From Gemmatimonadota bacterium (GTDB lineage Bacteria > Gemmatimonadota > Gemmatimonadetes > Gemmatimonadales > Gemmatimonadaceae): a stretch of DNA of 64,000 nucleotides. Shown one piece after another: positions 1 through 9,381 of this stretch (position 1 is the first letter of the stretch; each line of letters starts with the position of its first letter). The stretch spans positions 620,001 to 684,000 of the forward strand of contig JADKAQ010000002.1 of the NCBI GenBank assembly GCA_016719105.1, written 5' to 3'. The position numbers and the translations under genes were made by a program. A model generated the notes under the pieces. That model was not told where the DNA came from. It ran no database searches and worked only from the letters and a program-made list of their open reading frames with translations.

Positions 1-1
1 C

Positions 2-934
2 TCCTGGGGGGCCCCCGGCATCGGCCGCTTCCGCGTGAACATCCTGCGGCAGCGTTCGAGCTTCATGATCGTGATGCGGGTGATCCCCTTCAAGGTGCCG
101 ACGATCACGGAGCTGTCGCTCCCGCCGGTGCTGGAGAAGATCGCCCTCACCGAGCGCGGCATGGTGCTGGTGACCGGGGTGACGGGGTCGGGGAAGTCGT
201 CGACGCTGGCGGCGATGATCTCGCACATCAACACCAACGTGGAAAAGCACATCGTCACGCTGGAGGAGCCGATCGAGTTCCTGCATCGCGACGTGCGCAG
301 CTCGATCACGCAGCGCGAGATCGGGGTGGATACGGAGAACTTCCGGCAGGGGCTCAAGGCCGCGCTGCGGCAAGACCCGGACGTGATCGTCCTTGGCGAG
401 CTGCGCGACACCGAGACGATCGACACGGCGATGAAGGCGGCCGAGACGGGGCACTTGCTGCTGGCGACCGTGCATACCCCCGACGCGCAGACGACGATCA
501 TGCGCATCGTATCGATGTTTCCGCCGGAGGAGCAGGAAGTGGTGCGGTTGCGCCTGGCGGAGTCGCTCCATGGGGTCGTGTCGCAGCGCCTGCTGCCGCG
601 TGCCGACGGCAAGGGGCGTGCGGTGGCGTGCGAGATCATGGTCAACACGCCGACCATCCGCGACCTCATCCTGCAGCAGAATGTCGGGGACATCCGTGAC
701 TTCATGGCCGAGGGGCGCGACCAGTACGGGATGCAGACGTTCGACCAGCACCTGGCCGAGATGGTGACGTCGGGGATCGTCTCGTTCGACGTGGCGCTCG
801 CCGCCTCGACCCGCCCGGCCGATTTCGAGCTGTCGATGTCGGTGTTCAAGAAGCCATCGCGAGACATGAACAACGTCGCCGACGGGTTCGGCGGCGACCT
901 CAACCTCAGCACCAACGGAGGGATGTGGCAGTGA
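2..934 (+). CDS. pilT: Twitching motility ATPase PilT (5'-truncated by window edge)
   Basis: Hexameric retraction ATPase of type IV pili, cytoplasmic face of the pilus machine. The frame is open from base 2 and begins inside the N-terminal domain with the family-typical GRFRVNI. The Walker A is GVTGSGKSST, the Asp/His-box region reads LEEPIEF, the Walker B is DPDVIVLGELRD and the sensor region is LLATVHTPDA. About 100 N-terminal residues are missing to the left. The C-terminus runs about 50 residues past the core and is polar and low in complexity. The stop overlaps the GTG start of the next gene. PilU or another PilT paralogue cannot be excluded from this fragment. Confidence 0.88.
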   Translation, partial: SWGAPGIGRFRVNILRQRSSFMIVMRVIPFKVPTITELSLPPVLEKIALTERGMVLVTGVTGSGKSSTLAAMISHINTNVEKHIVTLEEPIEFLHRDVRSSITQREIGVDTENFRQGLKAALRQDPDVIVLGELRDTETIDTAMKAAETGHLLLATVHTPDAQTTIMRIVSMFPPEEQEVVRLRLAESLHGVVSQRLLPRADGKGRAVACEIMVNTPTIRDLILQQNVGDIRDFMAEGRDQYGMQTFDQHLAEMVTSGIVSFDVALAASTRPADFELSMSVFKKPSRDMNNVADGFGGDLNLSTNGGMWQ

Positions 935-1830
935 TCCCGTCGATCAAGGGGATTTTTGCGCCCGTCATCACGACGTTCGACCGGCGCGGCGAACTCGACC
1001 TCGATGCGTTCGGCGCCAACCTCAAGGCACACATCGCCGCGGGGCTGCATGGCGTCGTCGTCGCCGGCTCGACCGGCGAGGCCGCGCTGCTCGAGGAGAG
1101 CGAACGCCAGCGGCTGGTGGAGATGGCACGCTCGGTCGTGCCCGCCACACACCAGGTCATTGTCGGGACCGGGGCCGAGTCGACCAAGGCGTGCGTACGC
1201 CGCTGCCGCGAGGCGGCCGAGCGCGGGGCCAACGCCTGCCTGGTGGTCGCGCCGCACTACTACTCCAACGCCATGTCCAACGCCGCACTGCAGGCGCACT
1301 ACGAGCGCGTGGCCGACGAGTCGCCCCTCCCGGTCCTGCTGTACAACATCCCCAAGTACATGCACTTCAAGCTCGAGCCCGAGCTGGTCGCCCGCCTGGC
1401 GGAGCATGACAACATCGTGGGGATGAAGGACTCGTCAGGCGATCTCGAGACGATGGCGAAGTACCTGCTGGTGCAGGGGCCGCACTTCGGCGTCATCACC
1501 GGGCACGGCGGCACCTGGCTCAAGGCGCTCAACATGGGCGTGGTGGGGGGCATCCTCGCCGTCGCCAACTTCGCCACCGAACTCACGCTCGACGTAGCGC
1601 GCCTCGCCATGGCCGCGCAGGAGCCCGAGGCATCGGAGGCGCAGCGCCGCCTGACACCGCTCGCCCTCGAGATCGTGGGGCGCATGGGGATCCCCGCGGT
1701 GAAGGTCGCGATGGAGCGTGTGGGGCTGCACGGCGGGCCGGTGCGACTCCCCCTGCTCGACAGTTCGCCGGCGGATGCGGCGCAGGTGGCCGAGCTGCTC
1801 AAGGAAGCGAGCGTCGCCGTCGTCAGCTGA
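925..1830 (+). CDS. DapA/NanA-family class I aldolase (dihydrodipicolinate synthase-like)
   Basis: A 301-residue TIM-barrel Schiff-base lyase of the DHDPS/N-acetylneuraminate lyase family. The family hallmarks are all present: the GSTGE motif near residue 50, the catalytic Tyr in LLYNIPKY (about 138) and the Schiff-base Lys in GMKDSSG (about 167). Length is normal. The GTG start overlaps the pilT stop and is preceded by GGAGG. True DapA proteins normally show GTTGE, so GSTGE and the absence of lysine-pathway neighbours leave open a 4-hydroxy-2-oxoglutarate, KDG or sugar-acid aldolase role. The family is certain, the substrate is not. Confidence 0.85.
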   Translation: MAVIPSIKGIFAPVITTFDRRGELDLDAFGANLKAHIAAGLHGVVVAGSTGEAALLEESERQRLVEMARSVVPATHQVIVGTGAESTKACVRRCREAAERGANACLVVAPHYYSNAMSNAALQAHYERVADESPLPVLLYNIPKYMHFKLEPELVARLAEHDNIVGMKDSSGDLETMAKYLLVQGPHFGVITGHGGTWLKALNMGVVGGILAVANFATELTLDVARLAMAAQEPEASEAQRRLTPLALEIVGRMGIPAVKVAMERVGLHGGPVRLPLLDSSPADAAQVAELLKEASVAVVS

Positions 1831-1980
1831 TCGATCGGTCGCGGGCGAATCCCGCCTGATCGTCCGCGCGTAGGGAACGGCGCGGGTCTGGGGTGTCACG
1901 CGACACCACCACGCCCGCGCCGTCGTTCGTCGAGCCCTTCGATCGGCCGCTGGTTCGCTCCACGTCGCCCCCACCATCGC

Positions 1981-2478
1981 ATGAGCTTCCTGATCCTCGC
2001 CGCGGTCTTCGCCGTCTCGATCTTCCTGGTCGTGCTGGGGCTTCCCGGGCTTTGGCTCATGCTCGGGGCGGCCCTCCTGTACAACTGGCTCGTCCCCGCC
2101 GCGGCCATCGGCTCGATCACCCTGGTCATCGCGGCGGGGCTGGCGCTTGTCGCGGAAGTGCTCGAGTTCACCCTCTCGGCACGCTACACCACCAAGTACG
2201 GCGGCTCGTCGCGTGCCGGGTGGGGGGCGATCCTGGGCGGCTTCGTGGGGGCGATGGTGGGGATCCCGATCCCGGTGATCGGTAGCGTGATCGGGGCCTT
2301 TGCCGGGGCGTTCGTGGGCGCGCTCATCCTCGAGCTGACGCGGGCCGAATCGACGCGCGGGAGTGCGACGCGCGTGGCGTGGGGGGCGCTGATCGGACGT
2401 GTGGTCGCGGCGGGGGCGAAGACCGGGCTGGGATGCGCGATGGCGGCGCTCCTGCTCTTCGCGGCGGCCCAACGCTGA
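1981..2478 (+). CDS. DUF456 family membrane protein
   Basis: A 165-residue integral membrane protein made almost entirely of hydrophobic, glycine-rich segments: about 5-30, 33-60, 80-115 and 140-162. It carries the DUF456 signatures LPGLWLM near the N-terminus and KYGGSSRAGWGAILGGFVGAMVG in the middle, where glycine-zipper spacing suggests tight helix packing. The biochemical role of this family is unknown. It stands alone about 150 bases after the aldolase gene, and the hairpin at 2677-2707 could end its transcript. Confidence 0.8.
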   Translation: MSFLILAAVFAVSIFLVVLGLPGLWLMLGAALLYNWLVPAAAIGSITLVIAAGLALVAEVLEFTLSARYTTKYGGSSRAGWGAILGGFVGAMVGIPIPVIGSVIGAFAGAFVGALILELTRAESTRGSATRVAWGALIGRVVAAGAKTGLGCAMAALLLFAAAQR

Positions 2479-2529
2479 CGTCGGGCGCGCGGCGGAGCGC
2501 CGAGCCCTTCTTCTTCCGAATCATTGCTA

Positions 2530-2558
2530 TTGACGGAACGTGAAGGTTGCATGATTAT
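2530..2558 (+). promoter_or_regulatory. Putative sigma70-type promoter before gltB leader
   Basis: TTGACG (2530-2535), a 17-base spacer and GATTAT (2553-2558, 4 of 6 consensus) lie in an AT-rich patch unusual for this window. A start near 2565 would give a leader of about 195 nt before gltB, interrupted by the intrinsic terminator at 2677-2707. Confidence 0.5.
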
Positions 2559-2676
2559 GCGTTATGCAACAGCGTCGCGCCCTCTTTATCAGCAATAGCA
2601 ATCGACTTCTTGCCAAGGTACGGGCAGGGAGCGGGGCCGGCTGACGCGCGTGCATAAGTAATCAGCGATGTCACCG

Positions 2677-2707
2677 AGGCCCGCTCGTTATCGAGCGGGC
2701 CTTTTTT
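2677..2707 (+). terminator. Intrinsic terminator in the gltB leader
   Basis: Perfect 11-bp stem AGGCCCGCTCG / CGAGCGGGCCT with a TTAT loop, followed by a six-T run (2702-2707). Only about 50 bases separate it from the gltB ATG and I see no second promoter there. It may therefore act as an attenuator of gltB. It could also simply end the DUF456 transcript or a short RNA starting near 2565. Confidence 0.75.
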
Positions 2708-2758
2708 CTGGGCATCCCTCTCCGGGGAGCGCCCGTTCGCCCCACCACAGGAGCACCG

Positions 2759-5700
2759 ATGGCCGACCACGGGCAGCGTATCCGCTCGGCAGACTCCCGC
2801 AGCACACCGCTGGTTCCAACGCACACCCTCGCCCCCGACGAGCGCCACGCACGGCGCGGCTCGCCGGATGACGCGTCGCCCTCCAGCCCGTGGCGTCCGC
2901 GGGATGCCTGCGGCGTGGGCTTCATCGCGCAGCAGTCGGGGGAGCGGTCGCACGAGGTCACTCGCCTTGCCCTGGAGGCGGTGTCGCGCGTGGCGCACCG
3001 CGGGGCGTCGTCGACCGACAAGTCGGGGGATGGGGCCGGGCTCCTGACCCAGATTCCGTACCGCCTCTTCCGGCGCGATGCCGATCGGTGGGGTGGGGTG
3101 CTCGCGCCCGGGCAGCCGTTCGCCGTGGGGATGTTCTTCCTCCCGGTGCAACCGGCGGCCCGCACGCGGGCCGCCGCGCTCATCGAACGGGTCCTCGCCG
3201 CCGACGCGCTGCCGCTGCTGGGGTGGCGCGAGGTCCCGGTGGATCCGATGGCGTTAGGCAGCACGGCCCGCGCGTCGATGCCGTACATCGCGCAAGTGCT
3301 GGTGGGACAGCCCGCCGGCATGGACGACCCGGCGACCTGGGAGCGGGCGCTGTACCTCGCGCGCCGCGAGATGGAGCGCGAAGCGGCCCGCGAGGGGCTG
3401 GCGCCGTTCTACTGCTGCTCGATGTCGTGTCGCACCATCGTCTACAAGGCGATGCTGACAGGATCGCAGCTCCCGCGCTTCTACACCGACTTCAAGTATC
3501 CCGAGTTCGAGACGGCCATTGCCGTCTTCCACGAGCGCTACGCCACCAACACACAGCCCAGCTGGGAGCTGGCGCAGCCGTTTCGCCTCCTCGCGCACAA
3601 CGGCGAGATCAACACGCTGTGGGGGAACCGCAACGCGATGACGATGCGCCAGCCGATGCTGGCCACGCCGGCATTCGGTGACAAGAGCGACCGCGTGCGC
3701 GACGTGATCGATCCCAGGGGGAGCGACTCGACGTCGCTCGACAATGCGATGGAACTGCTGGTGCGCGCGGGGCGCACGCCGGTGCACGCGGGGATGATGC
3801 TCGTCCCTGAGGCGTGGGAGAAGTATCCCGACGTCGACAGCGACGTGAAGGCGTTCTACGAGTATCACCAGTGCGTGATCGAGCCGTGGGATGGGCCGGC
3901 CGCGCTGGCCTTCAGCGACGGCGTCACGGTGGCCGCGGCGGTCGATCGCAACGGGTTGCGCCCGTGCCGCTACAAGATCCGCTCCGACGGGATGATCGCG
4001 CTGGGGTCGGAGGTCGGGCTGGTCGACTTCGACCCGCGCGAAGTGGTGGAGACGGGGAAGCTCGGTTCCGGAGAGTCGCTGCTGGTCGACACGCAGCGCA
4101 AGCTCGTCCTGCGATCGCTCGAGGCCAAGCGCGAGATCGCGACGCGCAAGCCGTACGCCAAGTGGGTCGCGCGCTACATGGCGACGCTCCCGCCGAGCGC
4201 TGGCGAGGAACCGCTGGTGACGTCGAGCAGCGCCTTGCTCCCGATGCAACTCGCCTTTGGCTATGGCTTCGAGGACGTGCGGATGGTCCTCGAGCCGATG
4301 GGCGGCACGGGGGCCGACGCCGTGTGGAGCATGGGCGACGACACGCCGATTCCGCCGCTGTCGACCTTCCCGCAGGGCGTGTACGCCTACTTCCGCCAGC
4401 GCTTTGCGCAGGTGACCAACCCGCCCATCGACTCGTTGCGCGAGACGCAGGTGATGTCGCTGCGCATGCACCTGGGGCGTCGGGGTTCGCCGCTCGAGGA
4501 GCGTCCCTCCCACGCCCGCATGCTGCGCGTGGAGCATCCCGTGCTGCTGCCTGACGAGATGCGGGCGCTCCGCGACTTCGCCCTCTTCGACGTGCGCACG
4601 CTCGATGCCACCTTCGCCGCGGCCGACGGTCCGGGGGCGATGCTCGTCGCGTTAGGCAGCCTGTCGCGCGAGGCTGAACAGCTCGTCCGCCGCGGGGCGC
4701 GGATCCTCATCGTCAGCGACCGGCTGGCCGGTCCGACGCGCGCGCCGATTCCCATGCTCCTCGCGCTGGGGGCGGTGCGACAGCACCTGATTGCCAAGGG
4801 GCTCCGCGCCCGTGTGGGGCTGGTAGCCGAGGCGGGTGATGCGTTCGACCCGCATCACGTGGCGGCGCTCGTGGGGTACGGCGCCGAAGCGGTGCATCCG
4901 TGGCTGGCCATGGAGACGGTGGCGGCGATGTACGCGGAGGCGCCGGAGCACGGGCGTCGCGATGTCGACGCGACCCAGCGTCCGCTCCCGGCCGAGGCGC
5001 TGGCGCGCTATCGCTCGGCGATCGAGAAGGGGTTGCTCAAGGTGCTGGCGAAGATGGGGATCGCCACGCTCTCGTCGTTCTGCGGGGCGCAGATCTTCGA
5101 GGCGCTGGGGCTCGGCGCCGAGGTGATCGACCGGTGCTTCGCCGGGACGGTCTCACCGTTAGGCGGGCTGGGATTCGCAGAGCTGGCCGCGGATGTCATG
5201 GCGCGCCACCAGGCGGCGTGGCCGCACGTTGGCGAGTTGCCGCACAGCCTCCCCGACTACGGGCGCGTGCGCTTCCGCAAGGACGGTGAGGATCACGGGT
5301 GGGCGCCGGGCATCGTGGTGGCGCTGCAACGCGCGACCGGGAGTGCGCGCTCGGCGGGGATCAGCGGCGACGAGGCGTATCGCGACTTCCTGTCGAAGAA
5401 CGGGGAGCGCCGGGCGTCGGGACCGCGCGACCTGCTGCGCTTCACGACGCGGACGCCCATCCCGCTGGACGAGGTCGAACCGGTGGAGGCGATCCGCCAG
5501 CGCTTCGTCTCGTCGGCGATGTCGCTGGGGGCGCTGTCGCCCGAGGCGCATGCGACCATCTCCATCGCCATGAACCGGATGGGGGCACGCTCCAACTCGG
5601 GCGAGGGAGGCGAGGATGCGCGCCACTATGCGTCGCTGCCTAACGGCGACCGCGCCGACAACCGCATCAAGCAGGTAGCGTCCGGTCGATTTGGCGTCAC

Positions 5701-7447
5701 GACCGAGTACCTGGCGCGTGCCGAGGAGCTGGAGATCAAGATCGTGCAGGGGGCCAAGCCCGGCGAGGGAGGGCAGCTGCCGGCGCACAAGGTGACGGAG
5801 CTGATCGCGCGGCTGCGCCACTCGGTGCCGGGCGTGTCGCTCATCTCGCCGCCGCCGCACCACGACATCTACTCCATCGAGGACCTCGCGCAGCTGGTGC
5901 ACGACCTCAAGACGGTGAACCCGCGGGCGCGCATCGGGGTGAAGCTGGTGGCGGAGGCCGGGGTGGGGACGGTCGCGGCCGGCGTGGCGAAGGCGTTCGC
6001 CGACTACGTGCTCATTGCCGGCTACAATGGCGGGACGGGGGCCTCCCCGCTGTCGTCGATCAAGCACGCCGGCTCGCCGTGGGAGCTGGGGCTGGCCGAG
6101 ACGCAGCAGGTCCTGGTGAAGAACGGGCTGCGCCACCGCATCGAGGTGCGCGTGGATGGCGGCTTCAAGACAGGTCGCGACGTGGTGATCGGGGCCTTGT
6201 TAGGCGCGGAGTCGTTCGGCTTCGGGACGGCGCCACTCGTGGCGCTGGGGTGTGCGATGGCGCGGCAGTGCCACCTCAACACCTGCCCCACCGGCATCGC
6301 CTCGCAGCGCGACGACCTGCGCGCCAAGTTCCGTGGGACTCCCGAGCAGGTGGTGGCGTACTTCACGCACGTGGCCGAGGAGGTGCGCGAGATCCTCGCG
6401 TCTCTTGGCGTGCGTCGCCTGCAGGACATCGTTGGTCGCGCCGACTACCTGGAACGCGAGGAGCGCCCGGAGCGTCCACGCGCGGCGCTGCTCGACCTCT
6501 CGTTCCTCCTCACGCGTGCCGAGCGGGCGGGGGAACCGGCGGTGCGCACGGTGGCCCGCAACGAGCGGCCGCCGATGCCGTCACTCGACGAACAGATCCT
6601 GCGCGACGCCGAGCCGTTCCTCGGGCACGGGCTCCCGTTCTCGGGACACTACAACATCCGCAATCACCACCTCACGGTGGGGGCGCGCGTGGCGGGGACG
6701 ATCGCCGAGCGGCACGGCGATGCGGGGCTCCCCGCCGAGTCGATGCACCTGCGCTTCAGCGGGAGCGCGGGACAGAGCTTCGGCGCGTTCACCATCTCGG
6801 GGATGCATCTCGACCTCGAGGGAGAGGCCAACGACTACCTGGGGAAGGGGCTCAGCGGAGGGGAACTGACCCTTCGCCCGTTCCGCGAGGCGCTGTACGC
6901 GCGCGCGAGCCACGAACACCTGATCCTGGGGAACACGGCGTTGTACGGTGCCACGGCCGGGCGCGTCTTTGCCGCGGGGCAGGCGGGTGACCGCTTCGCC
7001 GTCCGCAACTCGGGGGCGGTGGCGGTGATCGAGGGGGCGGGGAACCACTGCTGCGAGTACATGACCGGTGGAATCGTCGCCGTCCTCGGGCGGACCGGCC
7101 GCAACTTCGGGGCGGGGATGTCGAACGGCGTGGCGTACGTGCTCGATGAACGCGGCGACTTCGCCGGGCGCGTGAACCACGACATGGTCCTGATCGGCGA
7201 CCTCGATCATGAGGATCGCGTCCTGCTGCACGCGCTGGTGCGCGAGCACCGCGACCGCACGATGAGCCTGCGCGCGCGCACGATCATCGCCAAGTGGGAG
7301 TGGTACCTCCCGCTGGTGCGGAAGGTGAAGCCGCGCGGTGCCTCGGAGCACGTGGCGGAGATCCGGCGGCGCTACCTCGACCGTTACGTGCGCCCCGCGG
7401 TGGCCAGCGACGCCACGCTCGACGCGGAGGTGCGCAAGACGGCGTAG
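2759..7447 (+). CDS. gltB: Glutamate synthase large subunit
   Basis: A 1562-residue GOGAT alpha chain that transfers the glutamine amide to 2-oxoglutarate, giving two glutamate. A propeptide of about 50 residues precedes the class II amidotransferase nucleophile Cys51 in DACGVGFIA. The amidotransferase domain, central domain, FMN-binding synthase domain (EGGEDARHY, QGAKPGEGGQLPAHK, SPPPHHDIYSIEDL, YNGGTGASPL) and C-terminal beta-helix (GSAGQSFGAF) follow in order. The 3Fe-4S cysteines lie in ARQCHLNTCPTGIASQ. Length is full. The small subunit gltD is not adjacent and not in the window. An upstream promoter and terminator suggest attenuation control. Confidence 0.97.
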   Translation: MADHGQRIRSADSRSTPLVPTHTLAPDERHARRGSPDDASPSSPWRPRDACGVGFIAQQSGERSHEVTRLALEAVSRVAHRGASSTDKSGDGAGLLTQIPYRLFRRDADRWGGVLAPGQPFAVGMFFLPVQPAARTRAAALIERVLAADALPLLGWREVPVDPMALGSTARASMPYIAQVLVGQPAGMDDPATWERALYLARREMEREAAREGLAPFYCCSMSCRTIVYKAMLTGSQLPRFYTDFKYPEFETAIAVFHERYATNTQPSWELAQPFRLLAHNGEINTLWGNRNAMTMRQPMLATPAFGDKSDRVRDVIDPRGSDSTSLDNAMELLVRAGRTPVHAGMMLVPEAWEKYPDVDSDVKAFYEYHQCVIEPWDGPAALAFSDGVTVAAAVDRNGLRPCRYKIRSDGMIALGSEVGLVDFDPREVVETGKLGSGESLLVDTQRKLVLRSLEAKREIATRKPYAKWVARYMATLPPSAGEEPLVTSSSALLPMQLAFGYGFEDVRMVLEPMGGTGADAVWSMGDDTPIPPLSTFPQGVYAYFRQRFAQVTNPPIDSLRETQVMSLRMHLGRRGSPLEERPSHARMLRVEHPVLLPDEMRALRDFALFDVRTLDATFAAADGPGAMLVALGSLSREAEQLVRRGARILIVSDRLAGPTRAPIPMLLALGAVRQHLIAKGLRARVGLVAEAGDAFDPHHVAALVGYGAEAVHPWLAMETVAAMYAEAPEHGRRDVDATQRPLPAEALARYRSAIEKGLLKVLAKMGIATLSSFCGAQIFEALGLGAEVIDRCFAGTVSPLGGLGFAELAADVMARHQAAWPHVGELPHSLPDYGRVRFRKDGEDHGWAPGIVVALQRATGSARSAGISGDEAYRDFLSKNGERRASGPRDLLRFTTRTPIPLDEVEPVEAIRQRFVSSAMSLGALSPEAHATISIAMNRMGARSNSGEGGEDARHYASLPNGDRADNRIKQVASGRFGVTTEYLARAEELEIKIVQGAKPGEGGQLPAHKVTELIARLRHSVPGVSLISPPPHHDIYSIEDLAQLVHDLKTVNPRARIGVKLVAEAGVGTVAAGVAKAFADYVLIAGYNGGTGASPLSSIKHAGSPWELGLAETQQVLVKNGLRHRIEVRVDGGFKTGRDVVIGALLGAESFGFGTAPLVALGCAMARQCHLNTCPTGIASQRDDLRAKFRGTPEQVVAYFTHVAEEVREILASLGVRRLQDIVGRADYLEREERPERPRAALLDLSFLLTRAERAGEPAVRTVARNERPPMPSLDEQILRDAEPFLGHGLPFSGHYNIRNHHLTVGARVAGTIAERHGDAGLPAESMHLRFSGSAGQSFGAFTISGMHLDLEGEANDYLGKGLSGGELTLRPFREALYARASHEHLILGNTALYGATAGRVFAAGQAGDRFAVRNSGAVAVIEGAGNHCCEYMTGGIVAVLGRTGRNFGAGMSNGVAYVLDERGDFAGRVNHDMVLIGDLDHEDRVLLHALVREHRDRTMSLRARTIIAKWEWYLPLVRKVKPRGASEHVAEIRRRYLDRYVRPAVASDATLDAEVRKTA

Positions 7448-7464
7448 GGCAGTGAAGGCGGGAT

Positions 7465-7500
7465 CGTCCCCGGCGTGGACGCGGATCCGCGCCGGGGACG
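7465..7500. terminator. Bidirectional hairpin after gltB
   Basis: Perfect 11-bp stem CGTCCCCGGCG / CGCCGGGGACG between the convergent gltB and the secreted-protein gene ending at 7503. It has no T run on either strand, so termination is inferred from position and stability. Confidence 0.5.
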
Positions 7501-7502
7501 TG

Positions 7503-7904
7503 TCACTTCTTGCAGAGGTGCTGTAGGGCCACGTCGGCGAAGTTTCCGGCGATGGCGGGGCCGAAGCCCGGCTGCTTGTTCACCGTGCGCTGGAAGACGG
7601 TGTTGGACTTCTCGTCGATGTACGTCGCGTTCTCCTTCGTGGCGAACGTCATCTTGGCGCAGTCGAACATGGCGATCGCGCGCGAGGCGGTGAGGTCGCC
7701 CTTGGGCGACTTGACCGGCTTGGTGTAGGCCACGCGGATGGTGGCGTTCACGATCCCGTCCTTGCCCTTCTTGACGGTGCGCGGGTCGATGAACACCGGG
7801 TTGCCGGTGCGCGTCTTCCCGATCTCCTGCCATCGCGGCTGCGCGGCGGCGGGGGTGGTGGTGACGAGCGGGGCGAGGAGGGCGAGGAGCGCGAGGCGAC
7901 GCAT
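7503..7904 (-). CDS. Secreted surface-adhesin E-like protein
   Basis: A 133-residue protein. The chosen ATG at 7904 gives a clean signal peptide (MRRLALLALLAPLVTTTPAAAQ). The mature part has the pattern W-x-x-IG...IDP-x-TVKKGKDG...VAYTKP...DCAKMTF, which resembles the Haemophilus surface-adhesin protein E fold. Two cysteines, in FDCAK and HLCKK, could form a disulfide. It is likely periplasmic or surface-exposed. An open frame continues upstream to 8021 but lacks a signal sequence at its start. The family match is from pattern memory, and the function in this organism is unknown. Confidence 0.6.
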   Translation of the reverse strand: MRRLALLALLAPLVTTTPAAAQPRWQEIGKTRTGNPVFIDPRTVKKGKDGIVNATIRVAYTKPVKSPKGDLTASRAIAMFDCAKMTFATKENATYIDEKSNTVFQRTVNKQPGFGPAIAGNFADVALQHLCKK

Positions 7905-8101
7905 GAGGGAGGCGACCGAAGCGGGGAGTGGTGGCTGTGTCCGAAACGTTACGCTGATGGGCGCGCGCACCGGAAGGGTCGGGGAAGGAGGACACCGGAG
8001 GGGGAGGGCGGGGAGTTGCACGTCGGCGCCGTCGGTGCGATATACGCAGGCGTCCGCCGTTCGCCCGAAGCGCCGCCGTCCACCATCGCTGGAGCCCGTT
8101 C

Positions 8102-8599
8102 ATGACCGTTCCCCCGAGCGCCACCCCGCCCGCGTCCCGCAAGATCGTGATTGCCCGCTACGGCAGCACCGGTGGTGCCAAGCTGGGGCTCGACCAACTC
8201 AAGAATGCGGGGACGCGCCTTGGCAACGCGGCGGTCATCGAGCGCGAAGCCGACGGCAAGATCGGCTTCACCGAGACCCAGGACTGGGGGATCGGGAAGA
8301 GCGCGGCGATCGGCGCGGTCGCGGCGCTCGTGCTCCCGGGGATCGGCCCGGTGATGGGGGCGCTGGCCGGCGGACTCGCGGCGTATTTCATCGACGCCGG
8401 ATTCCCCGATGACCTGCTGCGCCAGCTGGGGAGCGGACTCGAGATCGGGACCTCGATGCTCGTCGCCCTGGTGCGCGAGGAAGACCTGTTGCATGCGGAA
8501 CAGGTCATCGTGACCAGTGGTGGCACGGTGCTGGGGAGCGGCTTCGAGCCGGACCTCGGCGCGGCGCTGGAGCGCATGCGCCCGAACGACGCCAGCTGA
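8102..8599 (+). CDS. DUF1269 family protein
   Basis: A 165-residue protein. A conserved beta segment (KIVIARYGSTGGAKLGLDQL) is followed by a charged stretch and then a glycine-rich hydrophobic hairpin at about 62-95 (WGIGKSAAIGAVAALVLPGIGPVMGALAGG), typical of DUF1269 proteins, which often accompany stress responses. A ferredoxin-like C-terminal half (IGTSMLVALVREEDLLHAEQVI) follows. The ATG sits about 10 bases after a GGAG-like stretch. It stands alone and converges with the gene at 8682. No enzyme motif is visible. Confidence 0.65.
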   Translation: MTVPPSATPPASRKIVIARYGSTGGAKLGLDQLKNAGTRLGNAAVIEREADGKIGFTETQDWGIGKSAAIGAVAALVLPGIGPVMGALAGGLAAYFIDAGFPDDLLRQLGSGLEIGTSMLVALVREEDLLHAEQVIVTSGGTVLGSGFEPDLGAALERMRPNDAS

Positions 8600-8623
8600 G
8601 CGGGCGGCCCCCCCGAATGGACA

Positions 8624-8656
8624 GAGCGCCGGTGCGAGTGGATCGCACCGGCGCTC
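8624..8656. terminator. Bidirectional hairpin terminator
   Basis: Perfect 14-bp stem GAGCGCCGGTGCGA / TCGCACCGGCGCTC with a GTGGA loop, between two convergent genes. The T tract is weak (CTGCTTTC). Confidence 0.65.
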
Positions 8657-8681
8657 CTGCTTTCAGGCGCGAGGCGAGGCG

Positions 8682-9221
8682 TTAGGGAAGTCCCTGCGCG
8701 ATGCGCAGCTTCACGCGCTCGGCGAACATGGTTTCGAAGGCGCCGGTGCTCCCGCAGGCGACCGGTTCCGTGGAGTTGCCGGCGACGTCCTGCGCGCCGC
8801 CGATCATCGCCAGCCGCAACGTGGTGTGCGTCGAGTCCTTCGCGTCGGCAAAGGCGAAGGCGGTGACGTAGACGCGCCAGTTGTCGGCGTTGGAGCCGGT
8901 GATCCCCTGCCCGCAGTTGAGCCAGCGGGAGATGGGGCGTCCAGCGAAGCTGCGCATCTTGGCTGTGCTGGTGACGCCGACCATGCCGCGCACCGAGTCG
9001 CGCGCGTCGACCTGGAGCTTGAGCTCGGCGAAGACCTGCGACGCGGCGTGAAAGACCAGGCCACGCGGCGAGTCGATCGTCACGGTCGACGCCATGGAGT
9101 CGACGTTGACCGGGCCGGGGTGACCGATGATGCCGAGGCGCACGCGCGCGTTCTGCGCGCTGGCGGAGCTGCTGGCGACGGCGAGGGCGAGCGACGCGAT
9201 CAGGAGGCGCACGGCGGGCAT
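8682..9221 (-). CDS. Secreted protein, paralogue of the protein at 10430-10975
   Basis: A 179-residue exported protein. The ATG at 9221 yields a signal peptide ending in SASAQ. The mature part contains RSFAGRPISRWLNCGQGITGS in the middle and PVACGSTGAFETMFAERV at the end. The second secreted protein 1.2 kb away has matching segments (RRFAGKQMSTWVDCGIGHTG and PIACESTGAIENRILELV), including two conserved cysteines that could pair. I do not recognise a named family. The stop lies in a GTTAGGG context. Confidence 0.6.
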   Translation of the reverse strand: MPAVRLLIASLALAVASSSASAQNARVRLGIIGHPGPVNVDSMASTVTIDSPRGLVFHAASQVFAELKLQVDARDSVRGMVGVTSTAKMRSFAGRPISRWLNCGQGITGSNADNWRVYVTAFAFADAKDSTHTTLRLAMIGGAQDVAGNSTEPVACGSTGAFETMFAERVKLRIAQGLP

Positions 9222-9316
9222 TCCTTGGTGGGCGGTGGACCTTCTCCAATCCAACGGGGCGCATGGGGGTGGCGCAAGAGCGTGAGCGATGCGGGTGGCG
9301 GCGCCCCTGTCGGGCG

Positions 9317-9355
9317 GGCTCGTCGACAGACGGCTCGTCGCCGACTGGCTCGTCG
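9317..9355. repeat. 15-bp tandem repeat, three copies
   Basis: GGCTCGTCG recurs at 9317, 9332 and 9347, exactly 15 bases apart, in the spacer downstream of the lipoprotein gene. A degenerate GGCTCATCG at 9379 overlaps that gene's stop codon. Confidence 0.6.
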
Positions 9356-9381
9356 CCGGAACGCTCGCTTCGCGGGTCGGC

